From assembly GCA_052108535.1 (NCBI GenBank), contig JBQDZM010000002.1:92030-156029 (forward strand): a DNA stretch of 64,000 bases. Reading direction: 5' to 3'. A model generated the notes under the pieces. That model was not told the origin of the DNA, did not search any database, and worked only from the letters and a program-made list of their open reading frames with translations. The position numbers and the translations under genes are program-made. This stretch comes from Galactobacter sp052108535. GTDB lineage: Bacteria; Actinomycetota; Actinomycetes; Actinomycetales; Micrococcaceae. This document shows positions 33,225-42,015 of this stretch, one piece after another (within the stretch, counting starts at the first letter, position 1; each line of letters begins with the position of its first letter).

Positions 33225-34846
33225 AGGCCCGGCTCCTCATGCAGTGCGACACCGTTGCGGACCGTGGCGAGGCACCGTGGAGCGGGACCGTCCAGGGTCG
33301 GTAGCATGGGCGTGCGGGCGCGGGCGTCCATGCTGAAGGAGGCAGAATCGGTATCCGGTGCGGCCACCTCGAGCTCGGATGGCTCCCAGACGGCGAAGGT
33401 GGCCGGGGCGCCCCACCGCAGCGTGCCTGCCAACGGATCGGGTTCACGTACGGCTCGATAGCCGGCACGGGTATGCGCCAGGAAGGCGGCCCGGGCGGGA
33501 ATCCGCTCGGATTCGGTGTGGTGATTCAAGCAGGCGGCAATGGCGGCCCAGGCATCCGGACTCGTCACTGGGGCGTCGGAGCCGAGGGCCAGGGGTACGC
33601 CGGCTGCGGAGAGGGAACCGAAGGGATTCAGGGCCAGCGCCCGTTCCGCACCGAGTCGGTGCGCATAGAGCTGCTCGGTGCCGCCCCACAAAGCATCGAA
33701 CTGGGGCTGTACCGAGGCCGTCATTCCCAGCCGCAGCATCTCCTGGATGCCTGCGGAGTCCAGACCTTCCGCGTGTTCAATGCGGTGGCGCATGCGGTGG
33801 ACCTGGCGTTCACCCAAAGACTGGGCTGCCTTGGCGGTCCCAGCCAGTACCGTGTCCACTCCGGCGTCACCGATGGCGTGGAACGCGGCCTGGACTCCGG
33901 CGACGGTGCAGGCCTCGACGTGGGCGCGAACAGCCTCAGAATCCAGCAGCAGTTGACCGGTACCGGGCGCATCCACGTACGGCTCACGCAGTGCTGCGGA
34001 ATGGGACCCGAGGGAACCGTCAGCGCAGAGGTCACCTCCCAGTCCCACCACCCGGCGGTCGCGGCTGCCGCGGAAGGAATCCAGGGCTGCCGTGGCCTCG
34101 GCTGCCGTCTGGACCAGCTGGCCCCAGTAGGCATACACGGCCGGGGTGGTGGCGGCGACCTCGTCTGCGACAGACAGGAGCGTCGCGAGGTCCTCCCCTC
34201 CCCCGATGTAGGGGGCTGCCATCTCCACCGCAGCGGCATGGCCGTGCTTGGCCAGATGATCCAGGGCATGAGCCTGCATCCGTGAGCAGGACTCGGCACT
34301 GCGGTCCATCACCAGCGAACGTACCAACGGGTGTTCGGTCTCATCAGGTAGCCAGGGGACGGAGCCGTCCACCGTCAAACCCGACCGAGCGGCGAGGGAC
34401 GCGGAGACCAGCCCGGTATGCACGTCGATACGTGACAGATAGACGTTCTGGTCGCCCGCGGCCCGCTGCAACTGATCCGGGGTGGGAAGCGTTTGGTCCC
34501 CCCAGGTGGTCTCGTCCCAGCCGTGGCCAAGGACGGGCAGCCCCGGCGCGGCGGCGGCCTGCGCGGCCACGGCGTCAAGCACATCGGTAGCGCTGGAAGA
34601 GGTGCTCAGATCCAGCCCGGTCAGGAATTCACCCAGTTGGGTCAGATGAACGTGTGAGTCAACGAACGCCGGCGTGATGAGGGCACCGTCCAGGTCCACG
34701 CTGCGCATGTTTGAGGAGAGCAGGGTGGCGGCCGCGGTTTCGGTGCCCATCCACGCGATCTGCCCATCGTCCACCAACATGGCGGTGGCGAAGGGGTCCT
34801 CAGCCGCATAGATGCTGGCTCCCCGATACATGACGGGCGTGCTCAC
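33221..34846 (-). CDS. YtcJ-like amidohydrolase family protein
   Basis: A 541-residue metal-dependent hydrolase of the amidohydrolase_3 group. The first metal motif is DSHVHL near residue 65; later candidate ligands lie in the HAIGDAG and RHRIEHAEG segments, and ALGSDAPVTSPDAW carries the catalytic Asp. Homologues hydrolyse N-formyl or amide substrates, but the substrate is unknown. GTG 34846 overlaps the helicase stop, and its own stop overlaps the mannosyltransferase start, so three genes appear translationally coupled. Confidence 0.87.
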   Translation of the reverse strand: MSTPVMYRGASIYAAEDPFATAMLVDDGQIAWMGTETAAATLLSSNMRSVDLDGALITPAFVDSHVHLTQLGEFLTGLDLSTSSSATDVLDAVAAQAAAAPGLPVLGHGWDETTWGDQTLPTPDQLQRAAGDQNVYLSRIDVHTGLVSASLAARSGLTVDGSVPWLPDETEHPLVRSLVMDRSAESCSRMQAHALDHLAKHGHAAAVEMAAPYIGGGEDLATLLSVADEVAATTPAVYAYWGQLVQTAAEATAALDSFRGSRDRRVVGLGGDLCADGSLGSHSAALREPYVDAPGTGQLLLDSEAVRAHVEACTVAGVQAAFHAIGDAGVDTVLAGTAKAAQSLGERQVHRMRHRIEHAEGLDSAGIQEMLRLGMTASVQPQFDALWGGTEQLYAHRLGAERALALNPFGSLSAAGVPLALGSDAPVTSPDAWAAIAACLNHHTESERIPARAAFLAHTRAGYRAVREPDPLAGTLRWGAPATFAVWEPSELEVAAPDTDSASFSMDARARTPMLPTLDGPAPRCLATVRNGVALHEEPGL

Positions 34847-37824
34847 AAGCTCTCCTCTGGGGTGGTAAATGATTCGGGGGTGACTGATGCTGAGGTCACT
34901 GCTTCGGTGGTGACGACGGCGGAGGCCGCCACCACGCCACGGCGGATGAGTTCCGCTGCGGCCGCTGCGGTCTGCGCCAGGTAGGGCTCCACGGCCGGGT
35001 TCTGGGCCAGCTGTCCCAAGAAGTCGATGGTTTGTTTGGCCCAGCGGACAAAGTCCCCTGCCGCGACATCCACCTCTTCTAAGGCCGCGGTGAGGTCCTC
35101 ACCGCATGCCCACCGGTGCATGGGGGTCACGAGCGTGGCGTCCGGCGCCGGAGTGGGTTCCACCCGGTGTTCACGTTCCAGGTCCTCCAGCCGGCTCCAC
35201 CACGTCACCGCGCTGTCCCAGGTGCGTTTCACGCCCTGCGGCCAGTGCCTGGGCAACCCTTCGGTGTCGCGTTTGGGCTGGTAGACGAAAAGCGTCGCCG
35301 CTGCCGCCAAGGCCGCGGGCGAGAGGCCGTCCAGGCCGCCGTGGCCCAGGACCAGCGCTGAGAGTAGATCGCGTTCACCATAGAGGCGAAGCATCGAGGT
35401 GCCAGCGTCGGTGACGCGCCGCTGCTGGCCCCGCCCGTTGACGTAGCCCACGGCTTCCAGCACGGCCAACACGCGGTCAAAGGTGCGGGCGATGGAGTGC
35501 GTACGCCCCGTGATGCGGGAGCGTAGGCGTTCCACATCCTTGCTCAGGGTGCGATTCCGCGCCGCCCAGCGGGCGTGCTGCTCCCTGTCCGGGCAGCCAT
35601 GACACGGGTGCCTGCGCAGCTTTCGCTCTAACTCCTCGGCCCGGGCCTCTGCCTCGGCGCTGCCCTCGTGGCGGAAACCGGCGGTGGTGCGGGCGGACTG
35701 TCCCACCGGTCGATCGCGCAGAGCATTGCGCAGGGAGGCCGCGAGATCGCGCCGCTGCTCAGGGGTGCGGCCGGTGACGTGTTTGGCGATGCGTACCTGC
35801 GCCAGCACCTGGACCGGTCCATCGAGGTCCTGGACGCCGATGCGACGCTGTCGTCCTTCCGCGGTCACCACTGTGGCCTGCGGTTGGCGCAGCGACCGTG
35901 GCGACTCCACCACCACGGCTGGCCCCGCACCGCGCTGCCCCGCGTGCACTTCGATCACGTCGCCGCGCTGTAAGGACTCCAAGGCCATCTCGGCCGAAGA
36001 CCGACGCGCCCTGGCCCGGTTGCGGGAGGCCGTCTTCTGCGCGCTGGCGAGTTCCTGCCGTAACGCGTCGTAGTCGCTGAAGTCCCCGAGGTGGCAGTGC
36101 ATGGCTTCTTGGTAGCCGGACAAGGATTCCTGCTTTTGCTGGAGCTCGCGCGCCAGCCCCACGACGGAGGCGTCGGCCTGGTACTGGGCAAAGGACTGCT
36201 CCAGGACGTCCCGGGCGCGGCCTGCGCCGAGCCGGGTGAGCAGGTTCATGCTCATGTTGTAGGTGGGCCGGAAACTGGAGTTCAGCGGGTAGGTACGACG
36301 AGAGGCCAGCCCCGCGACCGAGGCAGGATCGAGTCCGGCGTGCCAGGCGACCACGGCGTGACCTTCGACGTCGATCCCGCGGCGTCCGGCGCGGCCGGTG
36401 AGCTGGGTGTACTCCCCCGGGGTGATCGGTGCATGCTCTGAACCGTTGAATTTGTCCAACTTTTCCAGGACCACGGAGCGGGCGGGCATGTTCACCCCGA
36501 GCGCCAGGGTCTCAGTTGCGTAGACCACCTTCACGAGCCCGCGGGCAAAGAGCTGTTCCACAGCCTCCTTGAACACCGGTAGCAGGCCGGCATGGTGGGA
36601 GGCGATGCCGCGCAGTAGCCCTTCCCGCCATGGCCAGTAGCCCACGACCTCGAGGTCCTCTGCAGGCAATCGCGCTGCTGAGGCGGCGAGCACGTCTTCG
36701 ATCTGGGCTTCCTCGGCGGCGTTGGTCAGCCGCAGTCCGTAGCGCACGCACTGGGCCACTGCGGCCTCGCAGCCCTTACGCGAGAACACGAAGACGATGG
36801 CGGGTAGTAGCCCGGCGTCGTCGAGGGCCTCGACGGTGCGTGGACGGGATGCCGCGCGTGGCGCTGCAGCCACGCTGCTTGAAGACTCCGGTAAGGCCCG
36901 ACGGCGCCCGTCCGGGCCACCGCGTCCAGATCGGTTGCGTCCGCCGCGGCCCCGCGCGCGCTGCTCGCGATGCGAGCGCGGCCGGGAATCCTGATTCCTC
37001 CTGGCCAGTCGGGAGAGCTCCGGATTCACGGTGGCGCTCTGATCCGCCGCGGCGTCGAAGGAGACGTCCTCGGCGAAGAGATCCACCAGCTGCTCACCCA
37101 CCAAAACGTGCTGCCACAGCGGCACGGGACGATGCTCGGAGACGATGACGTCGGTTGCCCCACGCACGGTGTCCAACCAGCCACCAAACTCTTCAGCGTT
37201 GGACACGGTCGCGGAGAGCGAAACCAGTCTGGTGGTCTCCGGCAGTTGCAGGATGACCTCCTCCCACACGGCGCCACGGTCCTTGTCCGCTAAATAGTGC
37301 ACCTCGTCCATGACCACGTACTCCAGCCCCGTCAGGGTGGAGGATTCGGCGTAGAGCATGTTGCGCAGCACCTCGGTGGTCATGACGACCACTTCGGCCT
37401 CGGAGTTGATGGAGGTGTCTCCGGTCAGCAACCCCACGCGGTCATGACCGTGCTTGGCCGCGAACTCGGCGTACTTCTGGTTGGAGAGTGCCTTGATGGG
37501 GGTGGTGTAGAACGCCTTGGTCCCATGTGTGAGCGCCAGGTGGACGGCGAACTCGCCCACCACGGTTTTGCCCGCGCCGGTTGGAGCGGCCACCAGCACG
37601 CTGCGATCGGCCTCGAGGCACTCACACGCCTGGGATTGGAAGGGGTCCAGGGGAAAGTCGAGGGTGCCGGCGAAACGTGCCACCTCGGTGGCGGCCAGTG
37701 CCGTCCGGGCTTTGGCGGCCGCGTAACGCTGCGACGGTGAAAGTTCCTGGTCGGCGGTCTGGGCCTGCGCGCTGGCCGATGCGGGCTCCTGGGCAGGCGT
37801 CCGTCGGCGCTTACGGGCTGGCAT
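34843..37824 (-). CDS. helY: HelY-like DEAD/DEAH-box (Ski2/Mtr4-family) RNA helicase
   Basis: A 993-residue superfamily 2 helicase. Walker A is AAPTGAGKT (residues 79-87), the Walker B box DEVH near 175, then SATVSNAEEF. The second RecA domain carries YATETLALGVNMPARS and QLTGRAGRRGID. A low-complexity Arg/Gly insert (HREQRARGRGGRNRSGRGG) splits the domains. The C-terminal half resembles the DSHCT region of exosome-linked helicases, so RNA turnover is likely. It follows tatC after 3 bases, as in Mycobacterium. Confidence 0.9.
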   Translation of the reverse strand: MPARKRRRTPAQEPASASAQAQTADQELSPSQRYAAAKARTALAATEVARFAGTLDFPLDPFQSQACECLEADRSVLVAAPTGAGKTVVGEFAVHLALTHGTKAFYTTPIKALSNQKYAEFAAKHGHDRVGLLTGDTSINSEAEVVVMTTEVLRNMLYAESSTLTGLEYVVMDEVHYLADKDRGAVWEEVILQLPETTRLVSLSATVSNAEEFGGWLDTVRGATDVIVSEHRPVPLWQHVLVGEQLVDLFAEDVSFDAAADQSATVNPELSRLARRNQDSRPRSHREQRARGRGGRNRSGRGGPDGRRRALPESSSSVAAAPRAASRPRTVEALDDAGLLPAIVFVFSRKGCEAAVAQCVRYGLRLTNAAEEAQIEDVLAASAARLPAEDLEVVGYWPWREGLLRGIASHHAGLLPVFKEAVEQLFARGLVKVVYATETLALGVNMPARSVVLEKLDKFNGSEHAPITPGEYTQLTGRAGRRGIDVEGHAVVAWHAGLDPASVAGLASRRTYPLNSSFRPTYNMSMNLLTRLGAGRARDVLEQSFAQYQADASVVGLARELQQKQESLSGYQEAMHCHLGDFSDYDALRQELASAQKTASRNRARARRSSAEMALESLQRGDVIEVHAGQRGAGPAVVVESPRSLRQPQATVVTAEGRQRRIGVQDLDGPVQVLAQVRIAKHVTGRTPEQRRDLAASLRNALRDRPVGQSARTTAGFRHEGSAEAEARAEELERKLRRHPCHGCPDREQHARWAARNRTLSKDVERLRSRITGRTHSIARTFDRVLAVLEAVGYVNGRGQQRRVTDAGTSMLRLYGERDLLSALVLGHGGLDGLSPAALAAAATLFVYQPKRDTEGLPRHWPQGVKRTWDSAVTWWSRLEDLEREHRVEPTPAPDATLVTPMHRWACGEDLTAALEEVDVAAGDFVRWAKQTIDFLGQLAQNPAVEPYLAQTAAAAAELIRRGVVAASAVVTTEAVTSASVTPESFTTPEESL

Positions 37825-37827
37825 GGA

Positions 37828-38637
37828 TTAGAGCTCCTCAAGGGGGCGGGAGGAATCGATCTCTGTGGCGTGGCTAGGGTCGGTCTTCGCGGCGCGTTTG
37901 GCCTTGCGTCGATCGAAGATCCAGCACAGCACGGTGGCCGCGCCGAAGAGGAGCAGCATGGGGACTGCCATCACGAGCATCGACATGGCGTCGCCGCCTG
38001 GAGCGGCGACGGCGGAGAAAAGCGCAATGATGAAGACGATGATTCGCCAGTGTTTGAGGATCGATTTGGCCGGAAGGATGCCGATGGTGTTGAGCCCCAC
38101 CATCATCACCGGGATCACCATGGCCACGCCGAAGGCCAAGGTCAGCCTCGTGACGAAGGGCAGGAAGTCGGTGATGGAGACGATGTTGAGGCCGCCATCC
38201 GGAGTGAGTCCAAAGAAGAACCGGAGGGCGTGCGGAATTACGAGGATGCCTAGGGCAACACCGCCCAGGAACAGCGGGACGCTCGCGCCGATGAAGGCCA
38301 GTGAAATGCGGCGTTCGCGCTTCTGCAATCCGGGGACCACGAAAGCCCAGATCTGGTACAGCAGCACCGGAGACGCGGCAATGACGCCCAGCCACAGCGA
38401 GACCTTGATGGCGATGTCCAAGGGAGACATCGCGGTCTGATAGTTGATCTCGCCCCCGGCACCCTCCACCAGGGAAATGATGGCGCTAAGGACCCGCTTG
38501 TAGAAGAACGCGGCCGCGATGGTCGTGACCAGGACAACGCCCAAGCACACGAAGAGACGATTCCTGGCCTCTTTGAGGTGTGCCTTCAGGGGCATGCGCC
38601 CCTCGGGATTGGAGCGGCTTTTTTTACGCAGTGCCAC
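37828..38637 (-). CDS. tatC: Twin-arginine translocase subunit TatC
   Basis: TatC is the receptor for twin-arginine signal peptides. The 269-residue protein shows the N-terminal amphipathic region (MPLKAHLKEARNRLF) containing the conserved E/R pair, six membrane helices, and FVVPGLQKRERR and FGLTPDGG loops. The C-terminal tail is basic and then acidic. Start GTG 38637 is 12 bases after the tatA stop, and helY follows. Together with TatA it forms the folded-protein export system that may handle proteins such as QcrA. Confidence 0.95.
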   Translation of the reverse strand: MALRKKSRSNPEGRMPLKAHLKEARNRLFVCLGVVLVTTIAAAFFYKRVLSAIISLVEGAGGEINYQTAMSPLDIAIKVSLWLGVIAASPVLLYQIWAFVVPGLQKRERRISLAFIGASVPLFLGGVALGILVIPHALRFFFGLTPDGGLNIVSITDFLPFVTRLTLAFGVAMVIPVMMVGLNTIGILPAKSILKHWRIIVFIIALFSAVAAPGGDAMSMLVMAVPMLLLFGAATVLCWIFDRRKAKRAAKTDPSHATEIDSSRPLEEL

Positions 38638-38649
38638 CGGTTGTAGGAC

Positions 38650-38889
38650 TCAGTCCTGGGCGGAGTTTCCGCGCTTGGGGTCCACGACCTTGCCCTCGAT
38701 GGGCTCATCGGTGGCGGAATTCGTAGGTTCGGACTTCTTGTCGTCGTCCCCCATCTGCTTCATCTCCGACTTGAAGATGCGCATTGATTCACCCAGGCTG
38801 CGGGCCAACTTGGGCAGCTTGGGGGCGGCAAACAAGAGCAGCACCAGGACGATGATGATGATCCACGCTATGGGCGATGGCATGTGCAT
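38650..38889 (-). CDS. tatA: Sec-independent translocase protein TatA
   Basis: A 79-residue TatA/E protein with one N-terminal helix (IAWIIIIVLVLLLF), the conserved hinge FAAPKLPKLARSLGES followed by an amphipathic helix, and a charged tail. ATG 38889 is preceded by AAGGAG at 9 bases; a second ATG two codons on is less well placed. TatB is not seen here. It is the first of tatA-tatC-helY. Confidence 0.93.
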   Translation of the reverse strand: MHMPSPIAWIIIIVLVLLLFAAPKLPKLARSLGESMRIFKSEMKQMGDDDKKSEPTNSATDEPIEGKVVDPKRGNSAQD

Positions 38890-38986
38890 GACTGGGTACT
38901 CCTTGGATTTACAGGTACGTTCTCCAGGCTGACCCGGCGGACGACGATCTCGGCCTCAAGTTTAGGCCACGGAGCTGGGAACCGGC

Positions 38987-39376
38987 TCAGCGCGGTTGGT
39001 CGTGTCCTACCTCGTGGTCCAGGTCCGTGTAGCGGCGTGGACGGCCGGTTGCGTAGAGGTTCTCGATGCGTCGGGTGCGGCGTGCGTCCTTGCGAGCGTC
39101 CTTCTCCTCGCGCAGGCCAGCCCTCACCACGATCGGTTCCGCGGAGAGGGCGTCCCAGCCCACGGGCAACTCGGAGGTGCGTTCGGCTCGACGCGGTGCC
39201 CCGGAGGACATGGCCGGGGTCAGCGCGGCCTCGGCCTGCGCGACGTTGTCCATGAGGGCCTTCAGTTTGCGCCACAAGTGGACGCCACCCAGCACCAAGA
39301 CGGCCAGCAGGATGAGGACCAGGAGCGTCCAGATTAGGACCCATGACCACCACGGCACCTCGGCACCACTCCTCAT
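38987..39376 (-). CDS. Small single-pass membrane protein, unknown function
   Basis: A 129-residue protein between pafBC and tatA. From ATG 39376 it has a short N-terminus, one membrane helix (WVLIWTLLVLILLAVLVLGGV) and a hydrophilic, strongly Arg- and Asp-rich cytoplasmic tail (REEKDARKDARRTRRIE). The frame is open further upstream but loses this pattern. Its fixed place between the PafBC regulator and the Tat genes suggests co-transcription; no family was recognised. Confidence 0.7.
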   Translation of the reverse strand: MRSGAEVPWWSWVLIWTLLVLILLAVLVLGGVHLWRKLKALMDNVAQAEAALTPAMSSGAPRRAERTSELPVGWDALSAEPIVVRAGLREEKDARKDARRTRRIENLYATGRPRRYTDLDHEVGHDQPR

Positions 39377-39423
39377 GTTCGTTACGTGGCCACCACGTCT
39401 GTGGCCGGCCGTCACAGCCAACC

Positions 39424-41454
39424 TTACGGCCGTAGGGCCTCGCGCCGCGACTTCAGCGCCGCCAGCACGGCGTCGCGCACAGAATCCGGCCTCAACACGG
39501 TCACCTGTCCGGCGGAGCCGGCCACGACCGAGACCAGGTGGGACACCTGAGCGACGGCGCATCGCGCGACCACGGATTTGATCCCGTCCACGGTGCTAAG
39601 CGGGCCCTTGGGGGCGCCAAGACGCAGGGGGCGGTAGTCCTCCGCCCGCTCAGCCCATGAGCCCGTGAAGAGTAGATCGACCTCGTGCTCGGCGGTCTCC
39701 GGTACAACAGGGAGTGCCAGTGCCGCCGCCACATGCTCAGGTGGCGTGCCGTGCGGGTCGGATTCAGGCACCAGGGTGGCGGAGACGATTCGGTCCAGCC
39801 GGAACACGCGGGCGTCGTCACGCAGCCTGCACCAGGCGCGCAGGTAGACGTGGTTGTCCTGGTCCACCAGTTGCACGGGTTCCACGTGGCGCGTGGTCAG
39901 GCCGCGCGGGCCCGCGTACACGATCTCCAGGGGTCGCTGTGTCGCGATGGCTTCACCGATGGCAGCTGCCCGCGGGTCGGAATCCGAAGAGGCCAGCGTC
40001 ACGGCGACCATCCGCTCGAAATCGTCGAACTCGCCAGGCCGCAGAGCCTTGAGCCGGGCGATCAATGCGGCGACCGTGGTGCCAGGCTCGGGACGAAGTG
40101 TGCCTGCCGGAGCGGCGGCCAGCGCCTCGAGGCCGATCAACACCGCGGAGACCTCGGAGACGGACAGGTTCATGGGTGCGGCGAAGGCCTCCGCATTCTC
40201 GATGCGCACTCCGTCCTTGTCGATGATGACGTCTAGCAACTCGTGGTGCATACCGCCTGGGATGCCGCAGACCGCCAGCTGGTTCAGCAGCTCGACGAGG
40301 TGAGATTGGGTCAGGTCGAACTCCCGACACAGCTCGTCCAAGGCCACCCGTCCGCCGGACTCGTCCTGCTTGGCACTCACGTAGGCCACGAGGTCCAGAG
40401 CGCGCCCCACCTTGACCTCGGTGGGCAGCCTGCCGCCGCCGTGCCGACGCACCGAATAGTCCGGTGCGGGGGCGGATTGAGCCGCGATCGCGGTCTCCAG
40501 CACGCGGACCACGGCGGAGGCCAGCTCTTCTGGTTCGCGCACGGTGAGCCCCTCCCCCGCCACCTCAGCGGCGAAGGAGTCCACGTCGGTGAACTCCACG
40601 TCCAGTTCCACCGTCGCACCCACCGTGCGCCTGACCGTGGCCCGGGCGGAGATGGACCCACCGCTGACTCCGGCCGCCACTAGCGTGGCCATCCGCCCAG
40701 GCGCCTCCGTGCCGATCTCGGAGAGCAGTGATGCCATGTCGAAACGATCGGTGCGCCCGTAGGCCTCGCGAACATAGTCATCCGGGGCGGACTGCAATTG
40801 CGACGGCTCGGTCAGGAAACGGTCCAGCCGGAACATCCGTACCGCGTCACGTTTCGTGTCCCCCGCCGCCAAATACCAGTGACCGTCCCGGTTCCCCAGC
40901 CCCCAAGGCACCACCTCGCGTTTGGCAGTACGCCCGTCGCCGGTGCGGTACGTGAACGCGATGGGGGTACTGGAGAGGCAATAGCGCACCAGATCGGCCA
41001 GGTGGGGTGCTGCGGAGTCCACCAGCGGCGTGAAACCCACCGGCTCCGCGGTCGGTGCGGCGGCGCCGAAGGCGGCCGAGCCGAGCCGCGCGGTGGCGCG
41101 GCTGGCCTGCCTGGCCAGCTCACCGCCGTCGAGCACTTGCGCGGCCAAACCCAAAAGGGCCGTCTCCGTGGTGGAGAAACGCAGGGACGGCAGGGCATAC
41201 CCGTCCGGGTCAATTCGGTAGCGGATCACGGCCGGGCCGTCGGCCTGCACACGCCGGGATTCGTTCAGGTTGAATCCGAGGTTGCGCAGTGCGGCCTTGT
41301 CTCGCTCAAAACTGCGTTCAAAGTTCTTTTGGTTCGGTTCGTCCCGGTACTGGGGAACCAACCGGTGCAATTCCTCCCTTGTACGCCCCAATTCGGAGGA
41401 CATCAGGGTGTAGGCAATGCTGATCAGCAGTTCGGAACGATCGGTAGCGGCCAC
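39424..41454 (-). CDS. pafBC: PafBC, fused WYL-domain DNA-damage response activator
   Basis: The 676 residues contain two complete WYL regulators in one chain. The N-terminal half (PafB-like) has a winged helix (RTREELHRLVPQY, FERSFERDKAALRNLGF) and a WYL domain (TYRTGDGRTAKREVVPWGL, HWYLAAGD). A second winged helix (RVALDELCREFDLTQSHLVE) and WYL domain (YAGPRGLTTRHVEPVQLVD) follow as PafC. PafBC activates LexA/RecA-independent DNA-damage genes. Fusion in a single protein is known in Arthrobacter, whereas Mycobacterium has separate genes. GTG 41454 is the start. Confidence 0.92.
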   Translation of the reverse strand: MAATDRSELLISIAYTLMSSELGRTREELHRLVPQYRDEPNQKNFERSFERDKAALRNLGFNLNESRRVQADGPAVIRYRIDPDGYALPSLRFSTTETALLGLAAQVLDGGELARQASRATARLGSAAFGAAAPTAEPVGFTPLVDSAAPHLADLVRYCLSSTPIAFTYRTGDGRTAKREVVPWGLGNRDGHWYLAAGDTKRDAVRMFRLDRFLTEPSQLQSAPDDYVREAYGRTDRFDMASLLSEIGTEAPGRMATLVAAGVSGGSISARATVRRTVGATVELDVEFTDVDSFAAEVAGEGLTVREPEELASAVVRVLETAIAAQSAPAPDYSVRRHGGGRLPTEVKVGRALDLVAYVSAKQDESGGRVALDELCREFDLTQSHLVELLNQLAVCGIPGGMHHELLDVIIDKDGVRIENAEAFAAPMNLSVSEVSAVLIGLEALAAAPAGTLRPEPGTTVAALIARLKALRPGEFDDFERMVAVTLASSDSDPRAAAIGEAIATQRPLEIVYAGPRGLTTRHVEPVQLVDQDNHVYLRAWCRLRDDARVFRLDRIVSATLVPESDPHGTPPEHVAAALALPVVPETAEHEVDLLFTGSWAERAEDYRPLRLGAPKGPLSTVDGIKSVVARCAVAQVSHLVSVVAGSAGQVTVLRPDSVRDAVLAALKSRREALRP

Positions 41455-41498
41455 GTTTCCAGCGTAACCGGATCCCGGCCACGGTGTCCGGTAACGAC

Positions 41499-41546
41499 GC
41501 GGCCCCGCCTCATCCCACCCTCGCCGGTGGGATGAGGCGGGGCCGC
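41499..41546 (-). terminator. Terminator after the cytosolic FKBP gene
   Basis: A perfect 21-bp stem (41499-41519 with 41526-41546) with a 6-base loop lies 18 bases beyond the FKBP stop and before the pafBC start. It separates the pup-pafA-FKBP transcript from pafBC. Confidence 0.8.
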
Positions 41547-41564
41547 AGGTCTAGTGGATCCGGG

Positions 41565-41966
41565 TCAGCGCAGGCCGACCAGGTCCACCACGAAGATCAG
41601 AGCCTCGTCGGGGCCGATGGCACCGGGGGCGCCACGGTGGCCGTAGGCCAGCTCGGAGGGGATCTCGAGGCGGCGGCGGCCGCCCACCTTCATGCCGAGG
41701 ATGCCCTGGTCCCAGCCCTGGATGACCTGACCGATACCGGCCGTGAAGTCCAGCGGTTGGCCACGGTTCCACGACGCGTCGAACTCCTCGCCGGTGGACC
41801 AAGCCACACCGACGTAGTGAGCCGAAACGGTATTGCCGGGCTTGACCTCGGAACCGGTGCCCTCGATCTCGTCGATGATCCGCAGCTCGGTCGGGGCGTC
41901 GACGCCCGGGAAATCAATCTCGGGCTTGCTGCGGCCCAGGTCGTAGTTGCGTTGTCCAAAGGACAT
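41565..41966 (-). CDS. FKBP-type peptidyl-prolyl isomerase (cytosolic)
   Basis: A 133-residue single-domain FKBP. Active-site segments are recognisable: VSAHYVGVAWSTGEEFDASW, GQVIQGWDQGILGMKVG and IPSELAYGHRGAPG, ending with the strand LIFVVDLVGL. ATG 41966 has AAGGAG 6 bases upstream and gives the family N-terminus; the longer frame is not credible. No signal peptide. It follows a second, lipoprotein FKBP gene after about 50 bases. Confidence 0.92.
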   Translation of the reverse strand: MSFGQRNYDLGRSKPEIDFPGVDAPTELRIIDEIEGTGSEVKPGNTVSAHYVGVAWSTGEEFDASWNRGQPLDFTAGIGQVIQGWDQGILGMKVGGRRRLEIPSELAYGHRGAPGAIGPDEALIFVVDLVGLR

Positions 41967-42015
41967 GAGATGCTCCTTGTGTTCAGTGGGTGGAGTTCGA
42001 TGGGATGAAAAGGAC

